The notes beneath the pieces were generated by a model. It made no database searches. It saw nothing but the letters and a program-made list of their open reading frames with translations, and was not told where the DNA came from. From OLB6 sp964467455 (GTDB lineage: Bacteria; Bacteroidota; Ignavibacteria; Kapaibacteriales; Kapaibacteriaceae), in contig CAYXQJ010000012.1 in NCBI GenBank assembly GCA_964467455.1, forward strand, positions 1 through 64,000: a stretch of 64,000 nt of DNA. Reading direction: 5' to 3'. Shown here one piece after another: positions 36,007-45,227 of this stretch. Position 1 is the first letter of the stretch; each line of letters opens with the position of its first letter. The translations under genes and the position numbers were made by a program.

Positions 36007-38417
36007 ACATTCGCCCCTTAAAGCCATCGGACTTGTCGTGGAAGTGTCAACTCAAGGATCTGAAGTTCAACACCACGCGCGATCTGGAGCCACTACATCG
36101 CATCGTGGGACAAGAGCGTGCCGTCGAAGCGCTTCGTTTAGGTACGCGGATCCGCTCGCAGGGCTACAACATCTGGGCATCCGGTGTGGTGGGTACGGGA
36201 CGGATGGCAACGATCCGTCAGATCTTGGATGAGCTGGCATCAACGAAGCCCGAGTTGTATGACTTTGCCTACGTGCACAACTTCAAGCGGACGGAAGAGC
36301 CGGTGTTGTTGCGTTTTCAGGCCGGTGAAGGACGCGTGTTTTGTCGGATGGTCGACGATGCGCTAAGCTTCTTGCGACGGCGCATCCCACAACTGTTCGA
36401 AGAAGAGCAGTTCCAGGTGGAGCGCAAGACGATCATCCAGCGTTTTCAGACGATGGAGCAGACGTTACTCAAGGAGCTTGACGAGAAGTTGCGTCCTGCC
36501 GGATTTGTATTAGGGCATGTGCAGGAAGAAGACGGTTCGACGCGTACAGAGATCTTCCCATTCATCAACGAGCGTCCGGTCACGGCTGATGAGCTCGATG
36601 AGATGGTGAAGAAAGGTGAGATCACGGTAGCCGAGGTGGAACGCATCAACACGGCCTATCTGCAGTATCGTGAAGAGTTGAACGATCTCGGTGCGAGATC
36701 GCTGCGGATCATGGCTGACTTCCGACGTGAGCTTTCGCAGCATGACCAAGCAGCCGTCGGCGTGGTGATCACGAGCGTGTTCGAAGATGTGCGATCGAGT
36801 TTTCCGCGTGACCGTGTTGGCAATTTTCTTGATGGTGTGAAGGCCCACATTCTTGATCACCTCGAAGAATACGTCAAGTTCAACTCTGCACGTATGGCCG
36901 GCCCGCTTGACGATGCCTCGGAAGAGGCGGCCAAGACCTTGGATCGCGTCTATTCCGTCAACTTGATCGTTGACAACTACGATACCAAGACGGCACCCGT
37001 CATTGTTGAGACCGCGCCGACATATGCATCGTTGTTCGGCTCGATCGAAAAACGAATGGACCCTCGCGGATTCACCGTCAGCGACTTCTCAAACATTCGC
37101 GCTGGCTCACTTTTGCGTGCCGACGGCGGCTATCTGGTCCTCAATGCGATGGATGTGCTCACAGACATGCAGATCTGGACCACGCTCAAACGTGTGATGT
37201 TGTATGGTCGGTTGGAGATGCAGCCAATCGACAATCCATATCAGTTGAACACTCTTAAGCCCGACTATATTCAGGTCAATGCCAAGATCATCTTGTTGGG
37301 CGATCCGCAGATCTATCATGCGTTGTGGGCAGCGGAAGAAGACTTCCACAAGATGTTCAAGGTCCATGCAGAATTCGTGGATGTTGCTGACCGCACGCCG
37401 GTGATGATCAACCACCTCGCGAGTTTCTTTGCGCAGTTGGCCGAAGAGGAAGATCTTCTCCACTGCGACAGATCCGGTGCAGCGGCCTTGATCGAATGGG
37501 CCGTGGCCTATACTGACTCACAAGACAAGATCACGATGCAGTTCAGTTATGTGGCTGACCTGATGCGTGAGGCCGCACACTTTGCACGGGCAGCGAGTGC
37601 GTCGATGATCTCGCGGACACACGTGCGTCATGCCCTGGAGCAACGTCGGTGGCGCAGCAATGCCGTTGACGAGCGTATGCGCGAGGAGATCCGCAAAGGC
37701 ACGTTGTTGATCGATACCGTCGGCTCTCGTGTTGGACAGATCAACGGTCTCACCGTCTATCAAAGCGGCATCGTCTCGTATGGCAAGCCCACGCGCATCA
37801 CCTGCACCGTAAGTGCCGGCAGTGCCGGCATCCTCAACATCGAGCGTGAAGTTGACCTTTCCGGGGCGATCCACTCCAAAGGTGTCTTGATCCTCTCCGG
37901 TCTGTTGCGGTCATTGTTCTCGCGCTCGCAGTCGATGTCGTTTACGGCCAGCATTGCTTTTGAACAATCGTATGGCGGTGTTGACGGCGACAGTGCCAGT
38001 ACGGCCGAGATCATCACGCTGTTGTCGGCCATTTCGAACATCCCGATTCGTCAGGACATTGCCATCACCGGGTCGATCAACCAGAAGGGCGACATTCAGG
38101 TGATCGGCGGCATCAACGAAAAGATCACGGGCTTCTTTGAGGTTTGTCAGGATAGGGGGCTTACCGGCACGCAAGGTGTGGTGTTACCCCAGCAGAATGT
38201 CGGCGACCTCATGTTGCGTGAAGATATCATCGATGCCGTGGCTAAGAAGAAGTTCTTCTTGTGGCCCGTCACACGGCTCGAAGAAGCCGTCGAGCTGATG
38301 ATGGACATGCCCGCAGGAAAACTCGGAAAAGATGGTAAGTTTCCGCGGGAGTCGGTCTATGCCAAGGTGCAGCAGAACCTCACGGTCTTGCACGAGGCGT
38401 CAAAATTGATCAAGTGA
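36003..38417 (+). CDS. Lon-like (LonB-type) ATPase/protease
   Basis: An 804-aa protein of the AAA-Lon fusion family. The C-terminal Lon domain has the Ser-Lys dyad: GDSAST (S664) and NEKITGFF (K707), the same 43-residue spacing as E. coli Lon. HSKGVLILSG and EQSYGG flank it. The N-terminal P-loop reads SGVVGTGRMATI, so the Walker lysine is R67 and the next residue is Met. A long helical insert lies at about 110-330. It could degrade misfolded proteins, but ATP dependence is uncertain. Coupled to the upstream nuclease gene by ATGA. Confidence 0.88.
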   Translation: MNIRPLKPSDLSWKCQLKDLKFNTTRDLEPLHRIVGQERAVEALRLGTRIRSQGYNIWASGVVGTGRMATIRQILDELASTKPELYDFAYVHNFKRTEEPVLLRFQAGEGRVFCRMVDDALSFLRRRIPQLFEEEQFQVERKTIIQRFQTMEQTLLKELDEKLRPAGFVLGHVQEEDGSTRTEIFPFINERPVTADELDEMVKKGEITVAEVERINTAYLQYREELNDLGARSLRIMADFRRELSQHDQAAVGVVITSVFEDVRSSFPRDRVGNFLDGVKAHILDHLEEYVKFNSARMAGPLDDASEEAAKTLDRVYSVNLIVDNYDTKTAPVIVETAPTYASLFGSIEKRMDPRGFTVSDFSNIRAGSLLRADGGYLVLNAMDVLTDMQIWTTLKRVMLYGRLEMQPIDNPYQLNTLKPDYIQVNAKIILLGDPQIYHALWAAEEDFHKMFKVHAEFVDVADRTPVMINHLASFFAQLAEEEDLLHCDRSGAAALIEWAVAYTDSQDKITMQFSYVADLMREAAHFARAASASMISRTHVRHALEQRRWRSNAVDERMREEIRKGTLLIDTVGSRVGQINGLTVYQSGIVSYGKPTRITCTVSAGSAGILNIEREVDLSGAIHSKGVLILSGLLRSLFSRSQSMSFTASIAFEQSYGGVDGDSASTAEIITLLSAISNIPIRQDIAITGSINQKGDIQVIGGINEKITGFFEVCQDRGLTGTQGVVLPQQNVGDLMLREDIIDAVAKKKFFLWPVTRLEEAVELMMDMPAGKLGKDGKFPRESVYAKVQQNLTVLHEASKLIK

Positions 38418-38421
38418 GCGC

Positions 38422-40182
38422 ATGAACGCCGTCGAGATCAGACAGCGTATGGACGAGGCCCAGCAGGCCATTCGCGCCGGCCGGGGAGCCGAGGGCTTGG
38501 CGATGTTGGAAGAGGCGTACACTGAGGCGCTGGAGGGTGGACTGCGAATGGAGGTGGCAGAGATCTGCTTATCCATTGGTTCGGATCACCGTGGAAGAGG
38601 TGACTATAACGAATCGTTGATCTGGTATCACCGTGCACAAGCGTTAGGTGTCGAGTTAGGGAAGTTATCCATCCAAGCAGCTGCTCTTGGCAACGTAGGC
38701 ACCGTCTATCTCTTGCAATCGGAGCATGAACAGGCACTTGATCAACTTCATCGGGCGCATGATCTCTTTCTTGCTGACGGAAACTTCGAGGCGACTGGCC
38801 CCCTGCTCCTTAACATCGGAATGATCCATGGCAGTCGTGGTGACCTCGCCACGGCGCTAGAATGGTGCTACCGCGCATTAGAGTTGTTTACCATTCGCAA
38901 GAATGAGTTCGGCATCGGACATGCCAGCGGTGCGATCGGCGACCTGTTCTATGAAACTGCCGAATACGATCAGGCACTACGGTGGTATCAGGATGCGTTG
39001 CGGATCTTCGAGTCGATCGACAACCAGATCGGTGTCGTCAACAAATATTGCCAACTCGGTCGTGTATACGGAAGTCTACATGACAGCGAGAACGAAGTCA
39101 CCAGTCTTACGCACGCCGTAGCCCTAGCTGCTGCCTATTCACTTGGACGGGAATTGGTGATCGCGCGGACATTCCTCGCCGAGGCAAAGCTGCGACAAGG
39201 TGATCTGGATCGAGCCGTTGAATTGATCGAATCGGCCTTGCCGGATGCCCGCAGCATGGGACTCCGAGAGCAAGAACTTGAGTTAAGGCTAACGTCAGCA
39301 AAGATCGCCGCGATCCAGCAACGGCACGATGCCGCGGTTGAATTGTTCTCGGTTGTGCTTGCAGAATCTCAAACACTGGGCCTCGAGAAGATCACCCGCG
39401 ATACTCATCAGCGTCTTTACGAACTCGAACGTGATCGCGATGCGTCATTAGCATTGCACCACCTTGAGCACGTCGTTGAGATCCGCAACCGACATCTCAG
39501 TGACCAGAAGCACCGACGTATGGCACTGCTCGAGATGGAGCACAAGCTTTCTTCAGAGCGTCGCCTCCAAGAACAACAACGCGAGTTGCTCACGAACATG
39601 ATGCCTGAGCGGATCGCCGAAAGTTTGATGGCCGGCGCGACGATGATCGCCGACTCGTATGACGATGTGTCGATCATGTTCCTCGACCTTGTCAACTTCA
39701 CCGAACTTGCCTCCGCAGTCACTGCCGCCGAGGTCGTTGTCTTGCTCAACGGCATCTTCAACGCCTGCGACGAGGTCATCATGCGTCACGGTCTTACCAA
39801 GATCAAGACCATTGGTGACGCCTATCTTGCTGTAGGGGGCGCACCGGATCCACTCGATGATCATGCCGTTCGTATGGCACTTGCCGCTATCGAGGTGAAT
39901 GAACGATTACAGAGCCAAGGTCTTGCCGTGCGCATCGGGCTGCACTGCGGACCGATCACGGCAGGAGTGATCGGCGAATCCCGCAAGGCCTACGACGTAT
40001 GGGGCGACGCCGTCAATGTTGCTGCCCGCATGGAGCAGTCGTGTGAGCGTGGACGTATTCATGCCTCCGCCGACTTTGCGCAACAGTGCATCGGACGTGA
40101 CGGGATCCAGGTGGAAGTCCGCGGCCTTGTCGACGTTAAAGGCAAAGGGCAGATGACGACGTATTGGCTGTCAGGCGCGTGA
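38422..40182 (+). CDS. TPR-containing class III adenylate cyclase
   Basis: A 586-aa protein. Residues ~10-350 form TPR repeats (NESLIWYHRAQALG, QALRWYQDALRIF); a coiled stretch (~365-395) leads to the cyclase domain. FLDLVNFTELAS and KTIGDAYLAVGG provide the metal-binding Asp residues; the Lys before TIGD and the Asp in YDVWGDAVNVAARM are the adenine-selecting pair, so ATP is the likely substrate. No membrane segment. The TPR region probably senses a protein partner. Confidence 0.9.
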   Translation: MNAVEIRQRMDEAQQAIRAGRGAEGLAMLEEAYTEALEGGLRMEVAEICLSIGSDHRGRGDYNESLIWYHRAQALGVELGKLSIQAAALGNVGTVYLLQSEHEQALDQLHRAHDLFLADGNFEATGPLLLNIGMIHGSRGDLATALEWCYRALELFTIRKNEFGIGHASGAIGDLFYETAEYDQALRWYQDALRIFESIDNQIGVVNKYCQLGRVYGSLHDSENEVTSLTHAVALAAAYSLGRELVIARTFLAEAKLRQGDLDRAVELIESALPDARSMGLREQELELRLTSAKIAAIQQRHDAAVELFSVVLAESQTLGLEKITRDTHQRLYELERDRDASLALHHLEHVVEIRNRHLSDQKHRRMALLEMEHKLSSERRLQEQQRELLTNMMPERIAESLMAGATMIADSYDDVSIMFLDLVNFTELASAVTAAEVVVLLNGIFNACDEVIMRHGLTKIKTIGDAYLAVGGAPDPLDDHAVRMALAAIEVNERLQSQGLAVRIGLHCGPITAGVIGESRKAYDVWGDAVNVAARMEQSCERGRIHASADFAQQCIGRDGIQVEVRGLVDVKGKGQMTTYWLSGA

Positions 40183-40800
40183 TCGGCGTTGAAACGACAG
40201 CGTTGACGTTCCATGACGCTGCACGAATGTTAGCGCCTCTCCCAAGAGCATGAAGACGCTGCGCAGATCGTCGGTGATCTCCTTATCGTGGACGCGATCC
40301 ACGTACTGCAGCAATTGCATTGCCTCACATAGCACTTCGAATGCTCGGCTGTATTCCGGCATCGCGGCTTGTACGGTGCCGATGTTGGCCGCACAACGCG
40401 CCATGCCGCGAACGTCCTTCATGTTCGCGTAGAGTGCCATGGTGCGAGCATAACATTCCAGAGCTTCGGGGAAGGCCGCTACCGCCGCATAGACGTTGCC
40501 CATCGTACCCACGGCAATGGCAATGCCTTCGGCATCACGGATGCGCTCAAACAAGTCCCGAGCCATGGCAAGATCGAACAACGCCTCTTCGGCCTCGGCA
40601 TTCGGTGTGCGCACCAAGGCGATCAGCGGTTCGATGAGATCGACGTTGTCGATGCGTCGATCCGCAAGGTAGGCCTCGATCACTCGACGGAACACATTGC
40701 GCGTATCAAGCGGCGGCGGTGTCCGTTGCGCAAAGGGTAGGGGACGCTTGAGCAACGACTGAAGATCGTTGACCAAACCGTCGATGTCGAGCGGGTCCAT
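40171..40800 (-). CDS. TPR-like hypothetical protein
   Basis: A 209-aa soluble helical protein with TPR-like units (GNVYAAVAAFPEALECYART; CAANIGTVQAAMPEYSRAFE). The tail-to-tail overlap with the cyclase gene is 12 bp. Because the cyclase has TPRs of a related style, the two may share partners, but this is speculative. The gene is followed, on the same strand and 8 bp upstream, by purH. Confidence 0.7.
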   Translation of the reverse strand: MDPLDIDGLVNDLQSLLKRPLPFAQRTPPPLDTRNVFRRVIEAYLADRRIDNVDLIEPLIALVRTPNAEAEEALFDLAMARDLFERIRDAEGIAIAVGTMGNVYAAVAAFPEALECYARTMALYANMKDVRGMARCAANIGTVQAAMPEYSRAFEVLCEAMQLLQYVDRVHDKEITDDLRSVFMLLGEALTFVQRHGTSTLSFQRRSRA

Positions 40801-40808
40801 CCACGAAG

Positions 40809-42332
40809 TTAGTGACGGAAGTGGCGCATGCCGGTAAAGATCATTGCGAGGCCTTTCTCATTGGCCGCGGCGATCACCTCCTCGTCGCGGATCGAACCAC
40901 CCGGCTGGATCACGCATGAGGCCCCGGCTTCGGCGGCCTGCAGCAATCCGTCGGCGAATGGGAAGAAGGCATCGGAGGCAACGGCACAACCGGTGAGGTC
41001 GAGTCCGGCGTCGGCGGCCTTACGGACGGCGATGCGCGCCGAGTCGACGCGCGACATCTGGCCTGCGCCGATCGCCAGCGACCGGTCCTTCAGCGCATAC
41101 ACGATGGCATTGCTCTTCACATGCTTTGCGATGCGCCAGGCATACATCATCGCCGCACGCTGATCATCCGTCGGCTGAACGTCGGTGACAACGCGCAGTG
41201 CCGTCTCATCCAGCAGCTCTGCGTCGGTTGATTGAACCAACACGCCCCCTGCCACAGAACGTACTTCGATGCCGAGAGAAGCGCGGAGTGCGTCGTACGA
41301 GACCGTCATCAATCGACGGTCCTTCTTTTTCTTGAGCAGCTCCAATGCTTCGTCGGTAAAGGAGGGGGCGATCAGCACCTCGGTGAAGATGCTGTGCACG
41401 GTGTTGGCAAGGTCAAGATCGATCTCGCGGTTGACGGCGACGATGCCGCCGAACGGTGAGACGGTGTCGGTGGCGAAGGCCTTGTGCCAGGCGTCAACGA
41501 GCGACGTGCCGGAGCCGACGCCGCAGGGGTTGGTATGCTTGATGATGACAACGGTGGGCTCGTCGAACTCAAGGCAGAGTTTCGATGCCGCATCGATGTC
41601 CATGATGTTGTTGTAGGAGAGTTCTTTGCCGTGATGCTGTGTAAAGATCATTGGGAACGATCCGTAGAGCGCTGCTTGCTGATGTGGGTTCTCGCCGTAG
41701 CGCAGTGACTGTGCTTGTTTCAGCGGCAGTGCACCTTCTACGGGGAGCATCACATTGTCGAGTGTACCAAGCCAACCGGAGATCATCGCATCGTAGCGGG
41801 CCGTGTGGGAGTAGGCTTCGCGAGCAAGCGTGCGACGCATGGCGAACGGCACATCGCCGTTGTTGCGAAGGTGATCCACTACGTCGCTGTAGCGCGCAGG
41901 GTTGACGATCACGATCGTGTGTTTGTGATTCTTTGCGGCGGCACGCACCATGGCCGGACCGCCGATATCGATGTTCTCGATGAGGTCTTCATACGTCGCC
42001 TTCGGATCGGCGAGCGTCTGCTCGAAGGGATAGAGGTTGATCACGGCAATGTCGATCGACGTGATGCCGTGTTCTTCCATCTGGCGAACGTGCTCGGGGT
42101 TATCGAGCACGGCAAGCAGTCCGCCGTGGATCTTCGGATGCAGCGTCTTGACGCGTCCGTCCATGATCTCAGGGAAGCCCGTGACATCGCTCACCTTCGT
42201 CACCGGGATGCCGGCAGCGGCAATAGCCGAGGCCGTGCCACCGGTGGAGATGATCTGAATGCCCAGCGCATGAAGGGCATGAGCGAGGTCGAGGATACCG
42301 GTTTTGTCGGAGACGGAGATTAGTGCAGTCAT
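40809..42332 (-). CDS. purH: Bifunctional AICAR formyltransferase / IMP cyclohydrolase
   Basis: A 507-aa enzyme for the last two steps of IMP synthesis. The N-terminal cyclohydrolase domain has ISTGGTASAI, FPEIMDGRVKTLHPKIHGG and NLYPFEQT; the transferase domain has SLRYGENPHQQAALY, IIKHTNPCG and the C-terminal ASDAFFPFADG with QPGGSIRDEEVI. The full length is normal. The start follows a CTAG repeat. Neighbouring TPR gene lies 8 bp downstream on the same strand. Confidence 0.96.
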   Translation of the reverse strand: MTALISVSDKTGILDLAHALHALGIQIISTGGTASAIAAAGIPVTKVSDVTGFPEIMDGRVKTLHPKIHGGLLAVLDNPEHVRQMEEHGITSIDIAVINLYPFEQTLADPKATYEDLIENIDIGGPAMVRAAAKNHKHTIVIVNPARYSDVVDHLRNNGDVPFAMRRTLAREAYSHTARYDAMISGWLGTLDNVMLPVEGALPLKQAQSLRYGENPHQQAALYGSFPMIFTQHHGKELSYNNIMDIDAASKLCLEFDEPTVVIIKHTNPCGVGSGTSLVDAWHKAFATDTVSPFGGIVAVNREIDLDLANTVHSIFTEVLIAPSFTDEALELLKKKKDRRLMTVSYDALRASLGIEVRSVAGGVLVQSTDAELLDETALRVVTDVQPTDDQRAAMMYAWRIAKHVKSNAIVYALKDRSLAIGAGQMSRVDSARIAVRKAADAGLDLTGCAVASDAFFPFADGLLQAAEAGASCVIQPGGSIRDEEVIAAANEKGLAMIFTGMRHFRH

Positions 42333-42333
42333 G

Positions 42334-42400
42334 TTAAACAGCTAGTCGGCTAGTCAGCTAGATGGCTAGATAGCTAGATAGCTAGATGGCTAGAAAAGAG
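42334..42400. repeat. CTAG-rich tandem repeat upstream of purH
   Basis: About eight copies of CTAG(A/T/C)(T/C)(A/G)G-type units (GCTAGTCG, GCTAGATA) lie directly in front of the purH start codon on the minus strand. The rest of the 213-bp gap to the PAS-UbiA gene shows one perfect DnaA-box-like TTATCCACA at 42453. Confidence 0.8.
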
Positions 42401-42545
42401 GGTTAGAGGTTGAACAAAAATGGGGTGGCGGAGTGAAGGGAAGGTGTGGAGGTTATCCACAGATGCAACGGGGCAAGGGAGTGTTGGTCATGAGCGAGAA
42501 GTTTGCGATGTTTAAGCCGACCCACGAGTCGGAATAGGAGGAATC

Positions 42546-43802
42546 ATGGCAACAACGCTTGACAAATCCGTGATCACATGCGACATGGAAGGCGTTATAG
42601 AGACTTTTTCGGTTGGTGCTGAGCATATGTTCGGCTACAGTAGCGAAGAGACTGTTGGACACCTCCGGGTGAGTGTGTTCTCGCCTGGAGAAGTGGTTCT
42701 TCAGAACCTCAAGACATGGTTGAACACAGCCGTGGAAAAGGGTGAGTGGGCCGGCGAAACGAACTTCATCAGGAAGAACGGCGAGATCTTTGGAGCTCGC
42801 ATTCGGATCACTCCCACGTTTCGAGAAGGTAAGCAGGTTGGCTACTGCGGGGTCACCGAGGAACTTGATGCACCCGTTCAAATCCCAATTCGGACCACCA
42901 CGAAGATGCTCAGATGGTTGGTGATCACTCGTGCACCATTCCTTACGGCAGCGATCACGCCAGCCTTTATCGGGATCGCCTATGCCGCCGGCGTGGAGCA
43001 TGTTGCCGTGCACTGGGGATATGCCACACTTGCTGTGTTTGGTGTGATGTTGTTGCACTTGGCGAGCAACGTGTTCAATGATTACTTCGATGTCAAGAGC
43101 GGTACCGATCAGGCAAATGCCAAATATTTTGTGCAGTACTCGGGTGGTAGCAGAGCCATTGAGATGCGGTTGATCGACCTCAAGGGTACAAAGAACGTTG
43201 CCATCCTCATGGCAACGCTGGCATTGGGCATAGGCCTATACCTTACCTATCAGATCGGTTTAGGGGTCCTATATCTTGGTCTGTTGGGTCTTGCGTGCGG
43301 ATTCTTCTACACAGCGCCACCACTTCGACTTGTAGCACGAAGGGGGCTGGGTGAGATCATCATCGGACTTTCATTTGGTCCACTGATCACGATGGGGATG
43401 TATTACGTGCTGACCGGTCAGTACTCCATTGATGCGTTCTTGATCGGAATTCCTGCAGGACTTCTTACCTCGAACATCTTGCTGATCAATCAGGTCCCTG
43501 ACGCCGAAGGGGATGCGGTCACCGGTAAGAATCATTTGATCGTGACCTTTGGGATCGGAAGTGCACCGTTGATCTGGACGCTGTTCTGGCTCAGTAGTGT
43601 TGGTGTGACGTCGTGGCTTGCACTTCATCACGGTATACCGCTATTGTGGGCAGCCGTGGCGCTGAGCGTGATCTATGGCGGTTGGATCTTGTCGTACATG
43701 CGTAAACATCTCTACCAGCGTAGTCTTGTCAACGCCAACATCAATACGATCTACCTTCAGATCGCCGTTACTGTCGCGTTTGCGATAGCGCTTGCGATCT
43801 AA
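42546..43802 (+). CDS. PAS domain fused to UbiA-family prenyltransferase
   Basis: A 418-aa protein. Residues ~6-112 are a PAS domain (VITCDMEGVIETFSVGAEHM, FGYSSEETVG, FIRKNGEIFG, GYCGVTEEL). Residues ~120-418 are a UbiA membrane enzyme with about eight to nine helices and both Asp-rich motifs, N178DYFD182 and VPDAEGD (D319, D323). The closest role is MenA, adding the prenyl tail to dihydroxynaphthoate in menaquinone synthesis. The start has AGGAGG upstream, unusual here. A PAS sensor on this enzyme suggests redox or ligand control. The gene ends head-on with folC (4-bp overlap). Confidence 0.87.
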   Translation: MATTLDKSVITCDMEGVIETFSVGAEHMFGYSSEETVGHLRVSVFSPGEVVLQNLKTWLNTAVEKGEWAGETNFIRKNGEIFGARIRITPTFREGKQVGYCGVTEELDAPVQIPIRTTTKMLRWLVITRAPFLTAAITPAFIGIAYAAGVEHVAVHWGYATLAVFGVMLLHLASNVFNDYFDVKSGTDQANAKYFVQYSGGSRAIEMRLIDLKGTKNVAILMATLALGIGLYLTYQIGLGVLYLGLLGLACGFFYTAPPLRLVARRGLGEIIIGLSFGPLITMGMYYVLTGQYSIDAFLIGIPAGLLTSNILLINQVPDAEGDAVTGKNHLIVTFGIGSAPLIWTLFWLSSVGVTSWLALHHGIPLLWAAVALSVIYGGWILSYMRKHLYQRSLVNANINTIYLQIAVTVAFAIALAI

Positions 43803-45085
43803 AAAACGACGAGGGCTTCTTCGGCGACGTGGAAGCTGCCGCAGATGAGGGTTGGGCCACGCATGATGGCGCGCTTAGTTGCTTCGGCAACGGAGGGGTG
43901 CGTGAGGATGCGCGAGAAGCCGGCGCTGCGGGCGAGTTGTTCGAGGCCTTCAACGGTGGCAGCGCGTTTGAACGTGGGAGAGCAGAGATGCAGTGTTGAC
44001 GTGAGCGGGATGAGCTGCTGCAGCATGCCGAGGACGTCTTTGTCTTGCATCGCACCAAAGACGACGTGCCAGGAGAAGTCGGGATAGCCGGCTTCCAGCA
44101 AGGTCGTGCGCAGGGCGCGCAGGCCGGCGGGATTGTGGCTTACGTCGAGGACCACCGGTGGTTGCTGACGGATCAGATGGACGCGTCCGCTCAGTCCGGT
44201 GTTCGCGCGGATGTTGCGCAATCCTTCACGGACGTGCTCTTGTTCGATGAACGTCACCTCGCGCAAGTGCGGAATGGTGGCAAGCACCGTGGCGATGTTG
44301 TTCGCTTGATGGTGACCGGCAATGTCGACGTCGTAGTAGTGCAGAAACTCACCATCGATCACGCTCACCGACATCGTCAGATCCGGGTTGATACGATCGA
44401 TGTCGACCTTGATCACGTCATCCACAAAGCTGATCGGAGCGTTGACCGTTGAGGCGCGTTTGCGAAACACGTCACGCAGGTCTGCCTCATGGTCCTCATC
44501 GTCGGCTGTGTGCAGCGGTCCTACGATCGCCGGCGCATCGGCCTTGATGATGCCGGCCTTTTCTCTGGCGATCTGTTCAAGAGTGTTGCCGAGATATTCC
44601 ATGTGATCGTAATCGATCGACGTGATCACGGATGCGATGGGCTGAACGATATTCGTGGCATCCAGTCTGCCCCCTAACCCTGTCTCGATCACGGCAATAT
44701 CGACGCGCTTTTCGGCAAAGTAGCCGAAGGCCAAGGCCGTCGTCACCTCAAAGAACGTTCCGTCGAGTTCCTTTGCACGTTGCATCAGGGGGCGTACATA
44801 GCGCTCGACATCGTCGTCGCTGATCATCTCGCCGTTGATGCGTACGCGTTCATTGAACTTGCTGATGTGGGGCGACGTATACAGACCCACCTTGTAGCCG
44901 GCAGCTTGCAGGACTGACGCCAACATGGCACTCGTGCTACCCTTGCCGTTTGTGCCGGCGACATGGATCACCGGTATGCGCAGATGTGGGTTGCCCATTT
45001 CTGCACACAGCACTTCGATACGTTCCAGCCCCGGTTTGATGCCGGCGTGGAAGGTCATGTTGAAGAGCTCGTCGATTAGTCCCAT
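43799..45085 (-). CDS. folC: Dihydrofolate / folylpolyglutamate synthase
   Basis: A 428-aa Mur-ligase-family enzyme that adds glutamate to dihydropteroate/folate. P-loop VAGTNGKGSTSAML near residue 40, TSPHISKFNERVRING, AVIETGLGGRLDATN and DVSHNPAGLRAL are all FolC motifs. The ATG at 45085 (MGLIDELF) was chosen because the longer open frame is coded by tandem repeats and runs over the S1 terminator. Confidence 0.93.
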   Translation of the reverse strand: MGLIDELFNMTFHAGIKPGLERIEVLCAEMGNPHLRIPVIHVAGTNGKGSTSAMLASVLQAAGYKVGLYTSPHISKFNERVRINGEMISDDDVERYVRPLMQRAKELDGTFFEVTTALAFGYFAEKRVDIAVIETGLGGRLDATNIVQPIASVITSIDYDHMEYLGNTLEQIAREKAGIIKADAPAIVGPLHTADDEDHEADLRDVFRKRASTVNAPISFVDDVIKVDIDRINPDLTMSVSVIDGEFLHYYDVDIAGHHQANNIATVLATIPHLREVTFIEQEHVREGLRNIRANTGLSGRVHLIRQQPPVVLDVSHNPAGLRALRTTLLEAGYPDFSWHVVFGAMQDKDVLGMLQQLIPLTSTLHLCSPTFKRAATVEGLEQLARSAGFSRILTHPSVAEATKRAIMRGPTLICGSFHVAEEALVVF

Positions 45086-45152
45086 AGGGGAGAGGGTAGA
45101 GGGTTGAGGGTAGAGGGTAGAGGGTTGAGGGTAGAGGGTTGAGTAGCGAGTA
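45086..45152. repeat. GGTAGAGGGTTGA tandem repeat upstream of folC
   Basis: Seven-nucleotide units (GAGGGTA, GAGGGTT) repeat about eight times immediately before the folC start codon on the minus strand. The 7-nt period matches the repeats before hutI. Confidence 0.8.
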
Positions 45153-45160
45153 GCGGAGTG

Positions 45161-45203
45161 GCAAAATAAGAAAGCCCCCTGCCAATCGCTTGATAGGGGG
45201 CTT
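45161..45203 (-). terminator. Rho-independent terminator of rpsA
   Basis: On the minus strand AAGCCCCCT and AGGGGGCTT pair over 9 bp (45203-45195 with 45180-45172) around a 14-nt loop, followed by TCTTATTTT. Each arm contains the AGGGGGC heptamer that is common in the window. Confidence 0.85.
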
Positions 45204-45227
45204 GTGGTTCGTGCTATTGCGGGTGGC

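Noticed and set aside
42453..42461. Perfect DnaA box TTATCCACA upstream of the PAS-UbiA gene
   Set aside because: Single copy, with no further boxes, AT-rich unwinding region or dnaA/dnaN nearby; not enough for an origin.
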